Assembly (NCBI GenBank): GCA_018907035.1
Contig: JACCIC010000037.1
Coordinates: forward strand, 1,481,501-1,545,500
Reading direction: 5' to 3'
Length of the DNA: 64,000 nucleotides
Source of the DNA: Sycobia sp. Sy_11
Taxonomy: Eukaryota > Arthropoda > Insecta > Hymenoptera > Epichrysomallidae
Position 1 is the stretch's first letter; each line of letters begins with the position of its first letter. Of the stretch, positions 51,478-62,210 are shown piece after piece. The notes beneath the pieces were generated by a model. The model did no database searches, was not told the DNA's origin, and saw nothing but the letters and a program-made list of their open reading frames with translations. A program made the position numbers and the translations under genes.

Positions 51478-51699
51478 TTGCATCACCGCCAGAGCGACGG
51501 GAGCCGAAGGACGAGGTCGGATTCACCGACGGCGGCGGTTGCGGCGGCCCTGCCGCAAACGCGGCCGCCGCCACGACGGGAGGATGCCCGGCGACAGCGA
51601 GCCAGGCCGCTGGCAGCACTGGCCCATCGCTCGGTCAGCTCTCGTCCACCTCCTCCACGTCCACTTCCTCCACAACCGGTCGCAATGGCCAGTTACCTC
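51478..51699 (+). CDS. Probable internal coding exon, Ala/Gly/Ser/Thr-rich protein
   Basis: The block sits between AATGTTTCAG (acceptor, AG at 51476-51477) and CTC|GTAAGTAAAT (donor from 51700), both close to consensus. It is 222 bases, a multiple of three, and GC-rich in a strongly AT-rich setting. All three frames are open. The most exon-like is the one beginning at the third base: ASPPERREPKDEVGFTD, then Gly/Ala-rich sequence, then GPSLGQLSSTSSTSTSSTTG and RNGQLP. Its third codon positions are mostly C or G. The exon would enter with two bases and leave with one base of split codons, so skipping it keeps frame; it could be a cassette exon. Such low-complexity linkers are typical of insect transcription factors and RNA-binding proteins, but no domain identifies the gene. 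The other frames give Pro/Arg-rich or His/Arg-rich protein. Confidence 0.6.
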
Positions 51700-54600
51700 G
51701 TAAGTAAATCTTCGTTCGTTCAAAAAAAATTGCCATGTATGTGTTTCTCGCGTGTTTTTGGAAAATATAAGATTGAGCAATTATGGCCGAATTTGGAACT
51801 GTTTTGTCTGTGGTGAAAAAAAGTTCATAATAATTTTTTCAAGAAATTAAAAAAAAAAGTAGATTTCTTCCCGGATACCTAAAGGCTTTATTTATGAAAT
51901 GAGAGATTTGCGGCCTGAGTCGAAGCCGAGGTTTGTAACGAGTTTCCTATAGACGTCTGTTCGTACAAAGTAAGGACTATATTTTTCCTAATGAGAACCG
52001 CAAACAAGTGGCGACGGCGTGATTTGTAGGTTAGAATAAGGAAACTATTTTTTTGTTGAAATTTTAAAAACTGTATTTTATTTTCCACATTTTTACATAG
52101 AGAAATACCTTGTAGAAGTAAAGAACAACAAATTATGATCTTAGTTTCAGTTTTTTATAAATATATTTTACCTTCTTTTTGGGGGATGACAAACTACCTT
52201 TCACAATAGTTAGCTTGTCATGGTTTTTTTTCCATCTAACAAAACAACATATTATTTTCGGATGGCCATTTTTTTTAATTTTTGAAATATGCAAAATCAA
52301 AAAATTAACAAAGCAGAAATTATGCGCCAAGTGTTTTTATAAAATTATATTTTACCGCTCAGGAGAGGAGATGATCCAAAAAATACTTTACAGAAACTTA
52401 CTATTGTTTTTTCTTGGGAACCAATTGAGGGTGCATTTATTTTGTTGGGAGATCCTCAGCGAAAGATTATCAAAAAATAATGTTACAGATTTTTTTTTAA
52501 TTTTGTGTTCTACTATGTTTGGACCCATAAAAATTTATAATTTTATTCTTGAATTATTGACTTTAGGATCTTTAAGTATTAATGGGTAGCAAATTAAGCA
52601 CCCCATTGCATCTTGATATAATTATATTTAATATTATATTTTTAGAACAATTTTATTTGCTGAGTAGGATCCTCATAGGATAATTAACGGTAAATTGTGT
52701 GACAGGTTTGACAGTTACCATTTTTCAACTCCTAACCATTTATAAAAAGTTTTTTTATAAATTTTAAAGAACAGATGTATATTGTAGAGGGCTAACAAAT
52801 GGCAAAATGTGAATGTAGTTTCTTTTTTATACAATTACATTCTACCTTATTTTACGGTGGCTGCATCATGATTTCTCGGTAACTAATAAAGCTGTAAATT
52901 TATTTATTCGGCATATAATTACTAGGTAATTCACTGAAAATTATGAATCTAGCAGGATAAAACTGATGCAATTTGATAAGCCAAATTCAGAGAGGTTTGG
53001 ATTTAACATTCGCTCCCGAAATTAAATAACTTTCGTGGAGAGCAACTTGTTTTTCATATTGAATAATGATTTTTTATTGTAAATTTCGATACTATACCAA
53101 AAATATAAAACTTTTCCTAAAAAGTCTAATAGATTTTCCTTTATCGAAAAACGTTAAAACATAAGTGATTTAATATTATAGAGAACTGTAAATAAGTCTA
53201 TCCACATATATTCTTCATTGCGATCGTTTAAAACATTTTACTACCTGATATTAGTTTATTTCATTTTAGTTATTTGAATTACGTTACGAACGTCGTTCTT
53301 TAAAATTCTAATCTAAGAATGAGAAAATAAATATTTATAATCGAAAACGAAATCTTCAAGCACATTCGCTCAGATTGAAGTAACTCTAGACATGTGTTTT
53401 GAATACATCATTAACTTCTTCTAAGCCTAAAAATCGTTCATCGCGTTTTTTACTTTTAATATACAAAATCAGGAAAGTACGATGGATTATTATCGATGTC
53501 CATTGTTCGATGGATGACCTATTAATTATATGTGTCGGACAATCCAATATTCATTTATTTGAATCACAAATATAAATCGTCATATCCCGCATGTCTTCAA
53601 GTTAAACAAAGATGATGTTCGCAGTCAAAGAAGGGTGTTTCGGTGAGGAGATTATGGCTAAGTTCAGAAAAGATTTGGCGAATAAGCGAACAGTATACAA
53701 TTTTTAACATTTGATTTCACAATTTCAAATATACACAATTCGGAAAAATTTGTATTACTATTTAATTTTTAGTAAATAATCTTAATTAGATATAATATAA
53801 ATTATTCCATATATTTTTTAAATAATAGTAGATATTTTTTAAAACTGAAGAAGTTTCTATTAAAAATTATAGTCTGTTCTTATAAATTTTACTTCTATCA
53901 GTTGAAAGTTCAGATTATATTTATTTTCAAAACACGTGTACTTCAAAAGTAAATAAAATAAAGTCTTACTGACTACTTTAATAGAATAGTAGCTCCAATA
54001 TCGAAAAAATACCAAGTTGTATGAAATCATGAAACAAACATTGAGCTTTAAAATGTCAATTGCATTTGAGATTTTACGATAGTGAAATACGGTGCGTTAC
54101 CCATCGAACAATTTATGCAAAAGTTGAAAGTACGCGATAAAGTACAAACTTTAAAGTTATACACAAGCAAAATGACGCTTTTATTGACTCTTATGTTCGT
54201 GCTTTTCGTGTAAATTTTATATTTAAAAAACGAATAAAAGAGTACGAAGAAAAACTTAATCTAAATAATTCTTAAACAATTACCATATTTAGGGCTCTTT
54301 TGCATTTCACACTTCAAACCGTTAAATAATTGATCTATATAAAGTTATGACATTATTATCAAATATTATGCAAATATATATAATGTTGTTTCATTCTAAA
54401 AGCTTTATTTAAGAAGTCGTGATTATAGTTGCATTAGAAAGAAATATCATCTTTGTATGAAATGTTGCATAGAAAATAAAAAGCCATATGTATTATAAAT
54501 AGTTACTTTAATATAAAAACTAACAATATCATATATAATATATCAATGTGTTCGATTTTCAAAATGTAGAATGATTGGCTACTTTGTAATACTTTATAAC

Positions 54601-55480
54601 AATAAGGACACAACTTGCATACAATACGACGTTTTAAAATATTTAACTAGATGCCTGTCAATGAAGCTGCTTATCGATATGAAATATTTGAATGGCACAA
54701 GGTAAAATAAATATTTAGAAAACATGATTAACTGCAACGTTCTAGAATTATAGAATATTGTCAATTTAAATATAATTTGAATACAGACGATATGAATATA
54801 CAATAAGTAGCGGAACTATTACTTACATTATAGTAAAGTTTCGTAGTTCCTTATATATTTCTTAAAAAAGAAAAAAAATCATAAAAGTGATTTACTATAG
54901 TTAAAAGTGCAAAGGATGCACTATGGAGTTTTCTTCACATCAACGAAAGGGTATCATAAGGGGGATCGCTGAAAAAAACGTCACTTTTCGAAAACGTTGT
55001 AATACTAATTTAAGTTTTTATTATATTTCTAAACCTGAATCTGCTAAAAGTCCAAGATTTAATTTATTTTATGACATTAAAATGGCAACCAATCAAGTGC
55101 AATTCGTGTCTCAGTCAAGCATCGTTTCAAAGATATATTCTACGAATCGTATATCCGATTTCGAAGAACTAAACGAGGGATTATTTTTAGTAATTCTTAA
55201 TAATCTTAAGGAACTCGAGGAATTCATTTAAGTAATCCTTAATAATCCTGAGATATATACAGAAGCACGTAAAGAATTTGATCCAATATAATTAAATCCA
55301 GCGTAGTTAAAGTCATTCAAAAACATTCGCCTATATTACAAAATTAAAACTACTTACTTCGAATCTGACTCGTTGGGAAAGCCATATAAAATGTACGAAG
55401 AAATAAAAATTCAAACACTGTCGTCAGTAGGGATTATTCATGTAACACAAATTCAATTTGATTTCAGACTGTGATCAATA
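51700..55480. other. AT-rich DNA, probably intronic, no gene recognised
   Basis: Follows the donor of the 51.5-kb exon. Open frames at 52179-52589 (+) and 52133-52330 (-) overlap, lack supporting motifs and include a small inverted repeat (52186-52196 with 52211-52221). An ATG frame of 102 codons at 54923-55231 (+) is AT-rich in codon use and unrecognised. No downstream exon of the 51.5-kb gene could be identified. Confidence 0.5.
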
Positions 55481-55642
55481 CCCGTGCAGAAATATACTCG
55501 GTATATCCCTAGTTCGGGCTAGATCCTAGTCAGTATTACTGATGATTTCCTCATGTATGTAATACTTGCCAGATCCGAGTTAGATTTCCCTACGACCATC
55601 TAATAATCGTCATATATTAATTATTACTTTCTCGAATTTATT

Positions 55643-55949
55643 CAGATTTCTTTATCTTTTATTGATGTTAGAAAGAAATACGTGTTTTCACTAGTCAAAA
55701 TTTTACAAGTAGAAAACTTAAGGAAATTATCAGGCTTTCTATCTTGGATCTAGTCAGATTTCCTTAACTTCCCCCTATTTTGGAAAGAATAGTAGCGTTT
55801 TTCGAGGCGGAATCTGCCAAGTAGGAGAATTCAGGAAATGATTGGACTTTCTATTTTGATTCTAGTTAGATTTCCTCAACTTTTTCTAATATTGGAAAGA
55901 ACGACGTCTTTTCTAATCAAGAGCTCATGTGTACGAAAATTAGATATTA

Positions 55950-55950
<1 letters not shown>
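55643..55950. repeat. Subterminal tandem repeat, 112-bp unit
   Basis: Units start at 55643, 55755 and 55867, each exactly 112 bp apart. Each starts with YAGATTTCYT, continues with a GAAAGAA word and runs toward TTTCTAT...TCTAGT; the third unit is cut by the microsatellite. Units are roughly two-thirds identical without gaps. A more diverged earlier unit probably begins at 55531 (CTAGT|CAGTATTACT). Confidence 0.75.
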
Positions 55951-56101
<151 letters not shown>

Positions 56102-56246
56102 TATAAACACCCGCAGATCTTTACAACATGGGAAAGAATTTAACAAATTCATTTCCGATGTATGTTTTATCTTGTGTTTATAAAATTATTATATTATCTT
56201 AAGTGTTTTACGGTCATATGCAAACTATAGTATAGTAATCGCATAT

Positions 56247-56330
56247 TGCGTTTTAGCATAGTGAATAATGCGTTAACTTGCGAATCGTAGGGTCGTGGGT
56301 TCGATACTCAGCGGAGGTCGGAATTTTTTT
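56247..56330 (+). repeat. tRNA-derived Pol III promoter remnant
   Basis: An A-box match TAGCATAGTG (56254-56263) and a B-box match GGTTCGATACT (56298-56308; 9 of 11 consensus positions) are 44 bases apart, the spacing in an intronless tRNA. The intervening loop reads TTGCGAA, and the T-arm GTGGG/CTCAG still pairs mostly. A T7 tract (56324-56330) follows just beyond the expected 3' end, as a Pol III terminator would. Acceptor and anticodon stems do not pair, so it is not a working tRNA. A degraded tRNA or the head of a SINE inside the TIR element are both possible. Confidence 0.5.
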
Positions 56331-56807
56331 CATTGAATAAAATATTATATGTTCAGCAGAGGTGTTTAACATTAAAATTTACAATAATTAGTGTATAAAA
56401 AATGTATTAACAATTATTAATTGTTATTGTAAATCGTAATGCGTAATAGTTATATAGAAAATAATTTATGAATTCTAATTAAATTGTATGGGTCACCTAA
56501 ATACGTAAATATATTTTTTTATTTTAAATAAATAAATATTAGAGAGTCAAAAAATTATTCACTTAATCGAGGATATAAAATTAGAATAATTTATTATTGG
56601 CTTAATTTCTAGATTTTCTGACTATATTTTGTCTAGTTTCTAGCTTGATAAACCTACCAAAATCTAAGCTCGTTCCCTATTAAAAATGCTATTAAAAGTG
56701 GGACAAATGGGAACTAGGATCAGCCTAGATTTTCTTCTCGGTCCGAACATTTGATAAGGAAAACTCACCCGATACTAGTTAGATTCGAGAATAAATTTCT
56801 ACACGGG

Positions 56808-57479
56808 TAGTAACTCAAAATATTTATTATCCTAATGAAACAGAGGAATAACAATGGGAAATTTAATATAACTTTTTCATGCATAAAATCTTTAATATAT
56901 TTTGCAACTTATAACGCCTCGATTAAGAAAGCTAGTAATAGAAGGAAATATACTGGCATGACCTACGATTTTTAATAGATTCAGCCTTCTATCATCCGTT
57001 AAATTCTTCGAATTTAATATGTAAGCTGCATAAGGCAAACATCGGCTTTCCGATAAGCATTTAAAAATACAGCTTTCGAAAACTTGACGGTTAGCCAGTC
57101 GCAACACCGATAGTTTTTGAATGTACATTCTGACAATGGAAAAAATGGTATTCTCCAATCACAGTACTAATAAAGAAAATCCGTAAGATTTGAACATGAA
57201 TTCAAGTGGTCAAAGAATACAAATTAGTTTAAGTTACGAAAGATTTTTTTTGTATATATATTATTGTTATACAAAATATCCTGATAGGCATGCAAATCTA
57301 TCTGATAAAGGCATATTATAATAAAAAAGAATGTTTTGGTAACTATTCGATTCGTCTTAAAGTTATGATCCAATGATGTTAATTGAATTGGATTTCTGAT
57401 TATTAATAACATACAATGGACTAGCTAATAATAATATTAATAGATTTAATTTAATAATAATATTAATAATATTAATAGC
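56808..57479. other. AT-rich DNA between the two mobile elements
   Basis: AT-rich. A minus-strand open frame (56892-57158, 88 codons) is unrecognised. The last 80 bases are AAT/TTA-rich and abut the 5' target-site duplication of the retrotransposon. Confidence 0.55.
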
Positions 57480-57490
57480 ATATAGACTAG
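57480..57490 (+). repeat. Target-site duplication, 5' copy
   Basis: ATATAGACTAG occurs here and again, identically, at 60637-60647 just beyond the poly(A)/TA tail of the retrotransposon. Confidence 0.8.
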
Positions 57491-57495
57491 ACAGA

Positions 57496-57972
57496 CGATT
57501 ACCGACTTGTCTCACAAGCAGCTCGGGCAAGTCCGCAGTTTGGTTACGTGGAAAGGGTGCGTCGAATATCGTATGCGGCGGGACTGAGGAGGACTGTGTC
57601 TGGGTGACGATCGCTGACATAACCTATGTCAGTGTTTACCTGAGCCCAAACAGCAGTGCCTCCGAGTACGCGGCTAAACTTGGAAAAATCGAGGACACGT
57701 TGCGGGAAATCCCTGGTAACGTGATCGTGGCGGGCGACTTTAACGCGCGGGCGATCGAGTGGGGAATGCCCTTGACCAACAGACGGGGAAGACTGCTGCT
57801 GGAGATGGCCGCAAGGCTGGACCTGGCAGTAGTTAACGAAGGAACGATACCGACGTACAGACGACCAGGGTATGGTAGCTCCATACCAGACGTGACTCTG
57901 ATCTCGGACAGAATTCGAACTAGGATAAGGGCGTGGCAGGTGATCCAGGACTATACGGCCAGTGATCACTAG
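57496..57972 (+). other. APE-type endonuclease domain (partial)
   Basis: Open for about 159 codons from the truncation point to a TAG right after SDH. The GDFNAR metal/nucleotide contact motif and the terminal SDH are present. The amino-terminal part with the catalytic QEP-type glutamate is absent. The frame keeps R1-like spacing between KSAVWL, YLSPN, GDFNAR and SDH. Confidence 0.88.
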
Positions 57973-58509
57973 TACATTGCCTTCAAACTGACAGACGCGA
58001 CGAGACAGACGAGGAGACGGGGCACAAGATCTACGGGGTGGAACCCCAAACGCCTAGACATAAACGAACTCGAAAGGTATCTGCAAAATGCAGAACCTCC
58101 CTTACGAGAGGTGCCTCAAGAGTTGACGAACCGGGACAGGGTGGAGACGTTAGCGGCGGTAACGACTGGTTTTCTCCAGCGCCTATGCGATGCCACCATC
58201 CCCAAGAAACGGAAAGTACAAAACAGACGACAAACATACTGGTAGACAGCCGAGATCGCGGATCTCAGAAGCAATTGTTTGAAGCTGAGACGGAAAGCTC
58301 AACGAGCCCGAAGTCGAGGCGTAGTGAGACTATACTCTACGGAGTATAGTCGCGCCAGACAATGACTGAGATACGCGATCAATGACAGTAAGAAACGGTG
58401 TTGGACAAAATTAATCGACGAGGTAGACTCGGATCCCTGGGGCAACGGTTATAAAATTGTAACATGCGGCCTGAGAAGTCGGGGTCCGCCGGAACTACGA
58501 GACCTGAAA

Positions 58510-59579
58510 GTGATGGAGCGGATAGTTGAGAGACTTTTCCCAACTCATCCCAACAGAACGGACGCGACAAACGAAATGACAGATATAGAGATCCCTCTCT
58601 TCACGCAGGAAGAGCTCCGCAGAGCTTCGAATGCGTTGAAGCCTAACAAGGCCCCGGGTCCCGATGGCATACCTAGTGAGGTGTTACGGGTGGTCGCTTC
58701 GCGCCGCCCGGACATCCTTTTGGGTTTGTACAACGGGTGTCTGGTGGAGGGAGTTTTTAGCAGGCTCTGGAAGGAGGCTCGATTGGTTCTCATCCGTAAG
58801 TCTAAGGGGAACCCTGATTTGCCTTCTTCATACAAGTCTCTCTGCCTACTAAATACGGCAGGGAAGCTGTTGGAGCTACTGCTGAGACCAAGACTGTCAC
58901 AGGCAATTAAAAACGCCGGAGACCTATCCGAACAACAACACGGATTTAGAAAAGGACGGTCGACAATCGGAGCTATAGGTGATGTGACGAACATCTTTCA
59001 CGCGGCGAACAGGGGCTGTCATGCAACCAGACCACTGGTTCTGTTGGTCACCCTGGACGTTCGTAACGCCTTTAACTCTGCAAAATGGACAGGGATACTG
59101 GGGGCGTTGGAGTTGACTTTCAAGGTTGACTCCTAACTCCTTCGTATCATACGGGACTACTTACGAGACCGAGGACTGACGTATGAAACTTTGGACGGAA
59201 AGAAATGGAAACGCGTGACAGCGGGGGTGGCGCAGGGTTCCATTTTAGGCCCCGACTTCTGGAACGTACAATACGACGGTTTGCTGAGACTAGAATGCCC
59301 TCCGACGCAAGTCTCATTGCCTATGCCGACGATGTGGCAGCCGTGATAGTCGCACGCGACTATCACTTGATTCAGTTAAAGCCAAATCAGGTCATGAGAC
59401 GCGTGAACGAATGGATGACAGATCACGGACTGCAGCTCGCGCTGCAAAAGACTGAGTTGTTGCTGCTGACTCGCAGACGTATACAGACGGTGGTTCCGAT
59501 GACGTTAGGGACGGAAAGACTGGAAACCAGGAGTGAAGTCAAGTACCTTGGCGTTACCTTGGATACAAAGCTGAGCTTC
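58510..59579 (+). other. Reverse transcriptase domain
   Basis: Spans the finger and palm motifs of a non-LTR reverse transcriptase, including the aspartate of motif A (LDVRNAF) and both aspartates of YADD. One stop (59134) and one frameshift (near 59293) fall inside it, between motifs A and C. It ends at a TGA (59580-59582) in a place where related proteins usually carry a tryptophan or glycine before P-H. Confidence 0.9.
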
Positions 59580-60146
59580 TGACCCCACCTACGAAACGCG
59601 GCGACAAAGGCAGCAGAACAGACCAAGGCTCTAAGTAGACTGATGGTCAATACGAACGGACCGAAACAGAACGTTCGCAGACTGCTGATGAGCGTTCCCC
59701 ACTCGATTTTACTTTACGGGGCGGAGGTTTGGGCCGACGCGATGAATATCAGGAAACGCGCGAACGCCATGAAAAGCGTACAAAGGGTGGGCGCGTTAAG
59801 AATCGCGTGCGCGTATCGTACCATGTCTGAGAGCGCCGTTTTCGTGATTGCTGGGGTCATTCCCATCGATCTGCGCGCGGCCGAACGGAAGCGAATTTAC
59901 GAGCGGAGCTCGAACGTTGGAAGGGAAGACGCTGTGACTGAAGAACGGACTAAGACCATCGAGACATGGCAGAGACGGTGGACGACAGACGAAAGAGGAC
60001 GGTGGACGAAAAGACTAATACCCGAAATCGGTCCGTGGAAAGAGAGGAAATACGGAGGGGTGAACTTCTACCTTACCCAATTCCTGTCCGGATACGGATA
60101 CTTCCATAAGTACCTCTGCAAGATGAAGAGGGTCGCCTCTTCAGAA

Positions 60147-60200
60147 TGCAAGTACTGCGGATGGGCTTGGGACGATGCGGAGCACACATTTTTTGTGTGC
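60147..60200 (+). other. C-terminal CX2CX8HX4C zinc finger
   Basis: CKYC, eight residues, H, four residues, C; all four ligands are intact. This finger is a hallmark of R1-like ORF2 and is thought to help bind nucleic acid during target-primed reverse transcription. Confidence 0.88.
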
Positions 60201-60368
60201 GAACATTGGAATGAGCTACGACTAGAGTTAAAGACGAGGACAGGAGTGATCACGCCAGAAAATGTGACGAAAATTATGATGACGGACGCGGACAGCTGGC
60301 GGTTGATCGCAAAATACGTTATGAATGTGCTTCAGAACAAAAGAGCAGATGGATGTCAGGACGATTAA

Positions 60369-60597
60369 AAGTCTATGAAGAGTGAATGTAATATCGAGTA
60401 TGCACTGCCGCCCAGGCTGGAGTAATGTGTATAACAGTTCCGGGCTGGTGTCGGTGCAACACGGAGATATGTGTTTAGTGCGTAGTGACATGGGTTTTCT
60501 GTCGAGTCGCACATACTCCGGTGGTCGTTTTTCAGGACCATTCTTGCTGAATGACCATCGGAGATGCATAAACAGCATTCACAGACTCCGTAAAAAA

Positions 60598-60636
<39 letters not shown>
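60369..60636 (+). other. 3' UTR, poly(A) tail and TA run of the retrotransposon
   Basis: About 220 bases of balanced composition follow the terminal stop, then 24 A (60592-60615), then a TA array (60616-60636) before the duplicated target. The TA run could be tail slippage or target-derived. Confidence 0.85.
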
Positions 60637-60637
<1 letters not shown>

Positions 60638-60647
60638 TATAGACTAG
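60637..60647 (+). repeat. Target-site duplication, 3' copy
   Basis: ATATAGACTAG, identical to 57480-57490; sequence beyond the two copies differs, which fixes the duplication at 11 bp. Confidence 0.8.
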
Positions 60648-60949
60648 TTATATATCGATGTAGCTACTACGAATATTTGCTCAATTATGATTACTTGCAA
60701 AATTTCGATAGATTATTTGCTATCTTCATCTGCCACAAATTATTAGTAATACCTACATGGGATTATTAATAAATTATTTTGAATTTAGTCTATATGTAAA
60801 TTCTCAATAATTTATATTTACATGCCTGCAATATTTATTATTTATTAAACTTGTTTCTTTAAATATGAAAATAATATTATGTGATTATATAGAATACATT
60901 AAACTTTTAAATATAATACAATTTTATAATTATTTGACCAATGGTTCTA

Positions 60950-60952
<3 letters not shown>

Positions 60953-60996
<44 letters not shown>
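60953..60996. repeat. (TA)n microsatellite
   Basis: Perfect TA array of about 44 bp. Confidence 0.95.
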
Positions 60997-61001
<5 letters not shown>

Positions 61002-61038
61002 TTTTACATAATTATGAACACAGGAAGTTGAATAATTG

Positions 61039-61039
<1 letters not shown>

Positions 61040-61082
<43 letters not shown>
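61040..61082. repeat. (ATT)n microsatellite
   Basis: Perfect ATT trinucleotide array of about 14 units, continued by imperfect TTATTG/TTATTA units to about 61103. Confidence 0.95.
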
Positions 61083-61083
<1 letters not shown>

Positions 61084-61972
61084 ATTGTTATTGTTATTAT
61101 TAATTACATTTTCATAATCAATCCTCCTGAACGCATGGAGAGAATATCCATTTTTCCTACGTTGGTTCCTGATTCAATAACCTAAAACCGCCTACGAATG
61201 GGTAAACTCGGATTCAAATTCATGCGATTTCAGCATTCCCATACCATCTAAGCTTACCCTTACAATCCCTTTACGACTCTCACCAGCTGTCACAACGAAA
61301 TAACCCAACCATACGAAAAAAGTTCACGTTAGAAGAAGCACGGAATTAGAGTACAGGCGACGCAACGCCGATGTTTTAGGGGACTCCGAGAAAATCCATA
61401 TATTCACCACCTTGTGACAATGCGTGTTCCCAAGGAATTGATCCTATATTAAGGCTTTTTCTCTTTTCTTTCATATATAAATGAAATTATAAATTTTGTT
61501 CTTATATAAAGTATCTAGAAATTACGGCGCATAAGCATGCCGCGTCATGATTATACAATAGCGACACACACCGACAATTCAATATCTAAATTATTATATG
61601 TAAGAATCATATTTTCGGTAAAATCCATCATTAAAAAAAAATTTACACTTTGAGAAAAAAGTCATTGGGATAAAACAACCATTGAGAAAAATGTCCACCA
61701 GCTTTTGAATAGAGTATTCTTTATTATTAATATTAATAATAATAAAGAATAAGTTTCTTAATATTAATTTGTGAATCGTATCGAAATTGAACGCAAATCA
61801 TGTTGTCAGTATTGCCATATAAATATAATATTGTTAATAATAATAAACATTATTCAGTATATAAATTATTAATTCATAAATTATCAATATTTGTTTTTAA
61901 TTTTCGCAATCTATAACAAATATTGATATATATGAACCAATAATTCAACGTGCAATATAAACCAATGAATCA

Positions 61973-62101
61973 ATGCTCCTTTATTTCCTTTTCCGTTCCA
62001 GCTATGATTGTCTAAATGTAAATGAAGAAGATGAGAGAATTACAATGGATGAACATTTTAATAGACTGGAAGCAATTTCCGATACATTAAAAGGGCTATG
62101 A
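61973..62101 (+). CDS. Weak candidate: terminal exon or Gag-like remnant
   Basis: An ATG at 61973 opens a 42-codon frame ending at TGA 62099-62101; an excellent pyrimidine tract plus CAG (61979-62001) sits inside it, so the true start may be a splice acceptor at 62002. The peptide after that point is charged and protein-like: YDCLNVNEED, then MDEHFNRLEAISDTLKGL. A possible AATAAA signal lies at 62205-62210, about 105 bases past the stop. The EHFNRLEAISDTL part also resembles the helical EHxNRFxxLxxxL pattern of copia-type Gag (UBN2) domains, and open sequence continues after the stop (LSRISETADLKQ), which would fit a decayed Gag instead. Neither reading is secure. Confidence 0.27.
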   Translation: MLLYFLFRSSYDCLNVNEEDERITMDEHFNRLEAISDTLKGL

Positions 62102-62210
62102 GGAATTTTCTAGTATTCGAAATCGCATAAAAGAAGAAGTTTCATTCTTGTATTATCGAGAATTTCCGAAACCGCTGACTTAAAACAATATCATTTTCGT
62201 TATAAATAAA

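Larger units (their letters stand above)
57496..60368 (+). pseudogene. ORF2 of R1-like element (endonuclease/reverse transcriptase), broken
   Basis: The product would nick DNA and copy the element RNA at the target. In order: an APE-type endonuclease, with YLSPN near 57643, GDFNAR at 57733-57750 and SDH at 57961-57969; reverse transcriptase, with APGPDG at 58651-58668, HGFRKGRST near 58939, LDVRNAFNS at 59053-59079, AQGSILGP from 59230 and YADD at 59322-59333; and a CX2CX8HX4C finger at 60147-60200. The frame is interrupted by in-frame stops at 57970 (TAG), 58243 (TAG), 58363 (TGA), 59134 (TAA) and 59580 (TGA), and by a one-base loss near 59293-59296 that moves YADD into the next frame. The stop ending the ORF is at 60366-60368. 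Several consensus residues are also altered (YKSLCLL where YRPxCLL is usual). It cannot make full-length protein. Confidence 0.92.
57491..60615 (+). mobile_element. 5'-truncated R1-clade non-LTR retrotransposon
   Basis: A GC-richer block in AT-rich DNA carries endonuclease, reverse transcriptase and C-terminal finger in the order typical of R1-clade LINEs, then a ~220-base 3' UTR and 24 A residues (60592-60615). A TA run (60616-60636) and the 3' target-site duplication follow. ORF1 and the N-terminal part of the endonuclease are missing, so the copy is truncated at the 5' end, as expected from incomplete target-primed reverse transcription. It is not in 28S rDNA, so it is an R1-like family with another target, or a stray insertion. 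Composition unlike its neighbours fits a recent arrival. Confidence 0.93.
60648..61972. other. AT-rich gene-free stretch with TA and TTA arrays
   Basis: TA array at 60953-60996 and ATT array at 61040-61082. A mixed-composition patch (61120-61440) has no usable frame. Confidence 0.55.

Noticed and set aside
52186..52221. 11-bp inverted repeat (ATGACAAACTA / TAGCTTGTCAT)
   Set aside because: One mismatch and a short arm; within chance for 64 kb of AT-rich DNA, with no repeat copy or precursor-like extension.
52179..52589. 136-codon open frame on the plus strand
   Set aside because: No early ATG, Phe/Leu/Ile/Lys-rich composition as expected by chance, overlapping open frame on the other strand, and no motif. 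A fragment in another frame (LTIVFSWEPIEG) looks protein-like but is bounded by stops within 50 codons.
54923..55231. 102-codon ATG frame
   Set aside because: Has a true ATG but AT-driven codon use, no motif, no splice or polyadenylation context; length is within chance for the window.
57480..60647. Retrotransposon targeting TA microsatellites
   Set aside because: Only the 3' flank is a TA run; the 5' flank is AAT-rich unique DNA, so the TA run is more likely tail-derived. The possibility is kept only as a check.
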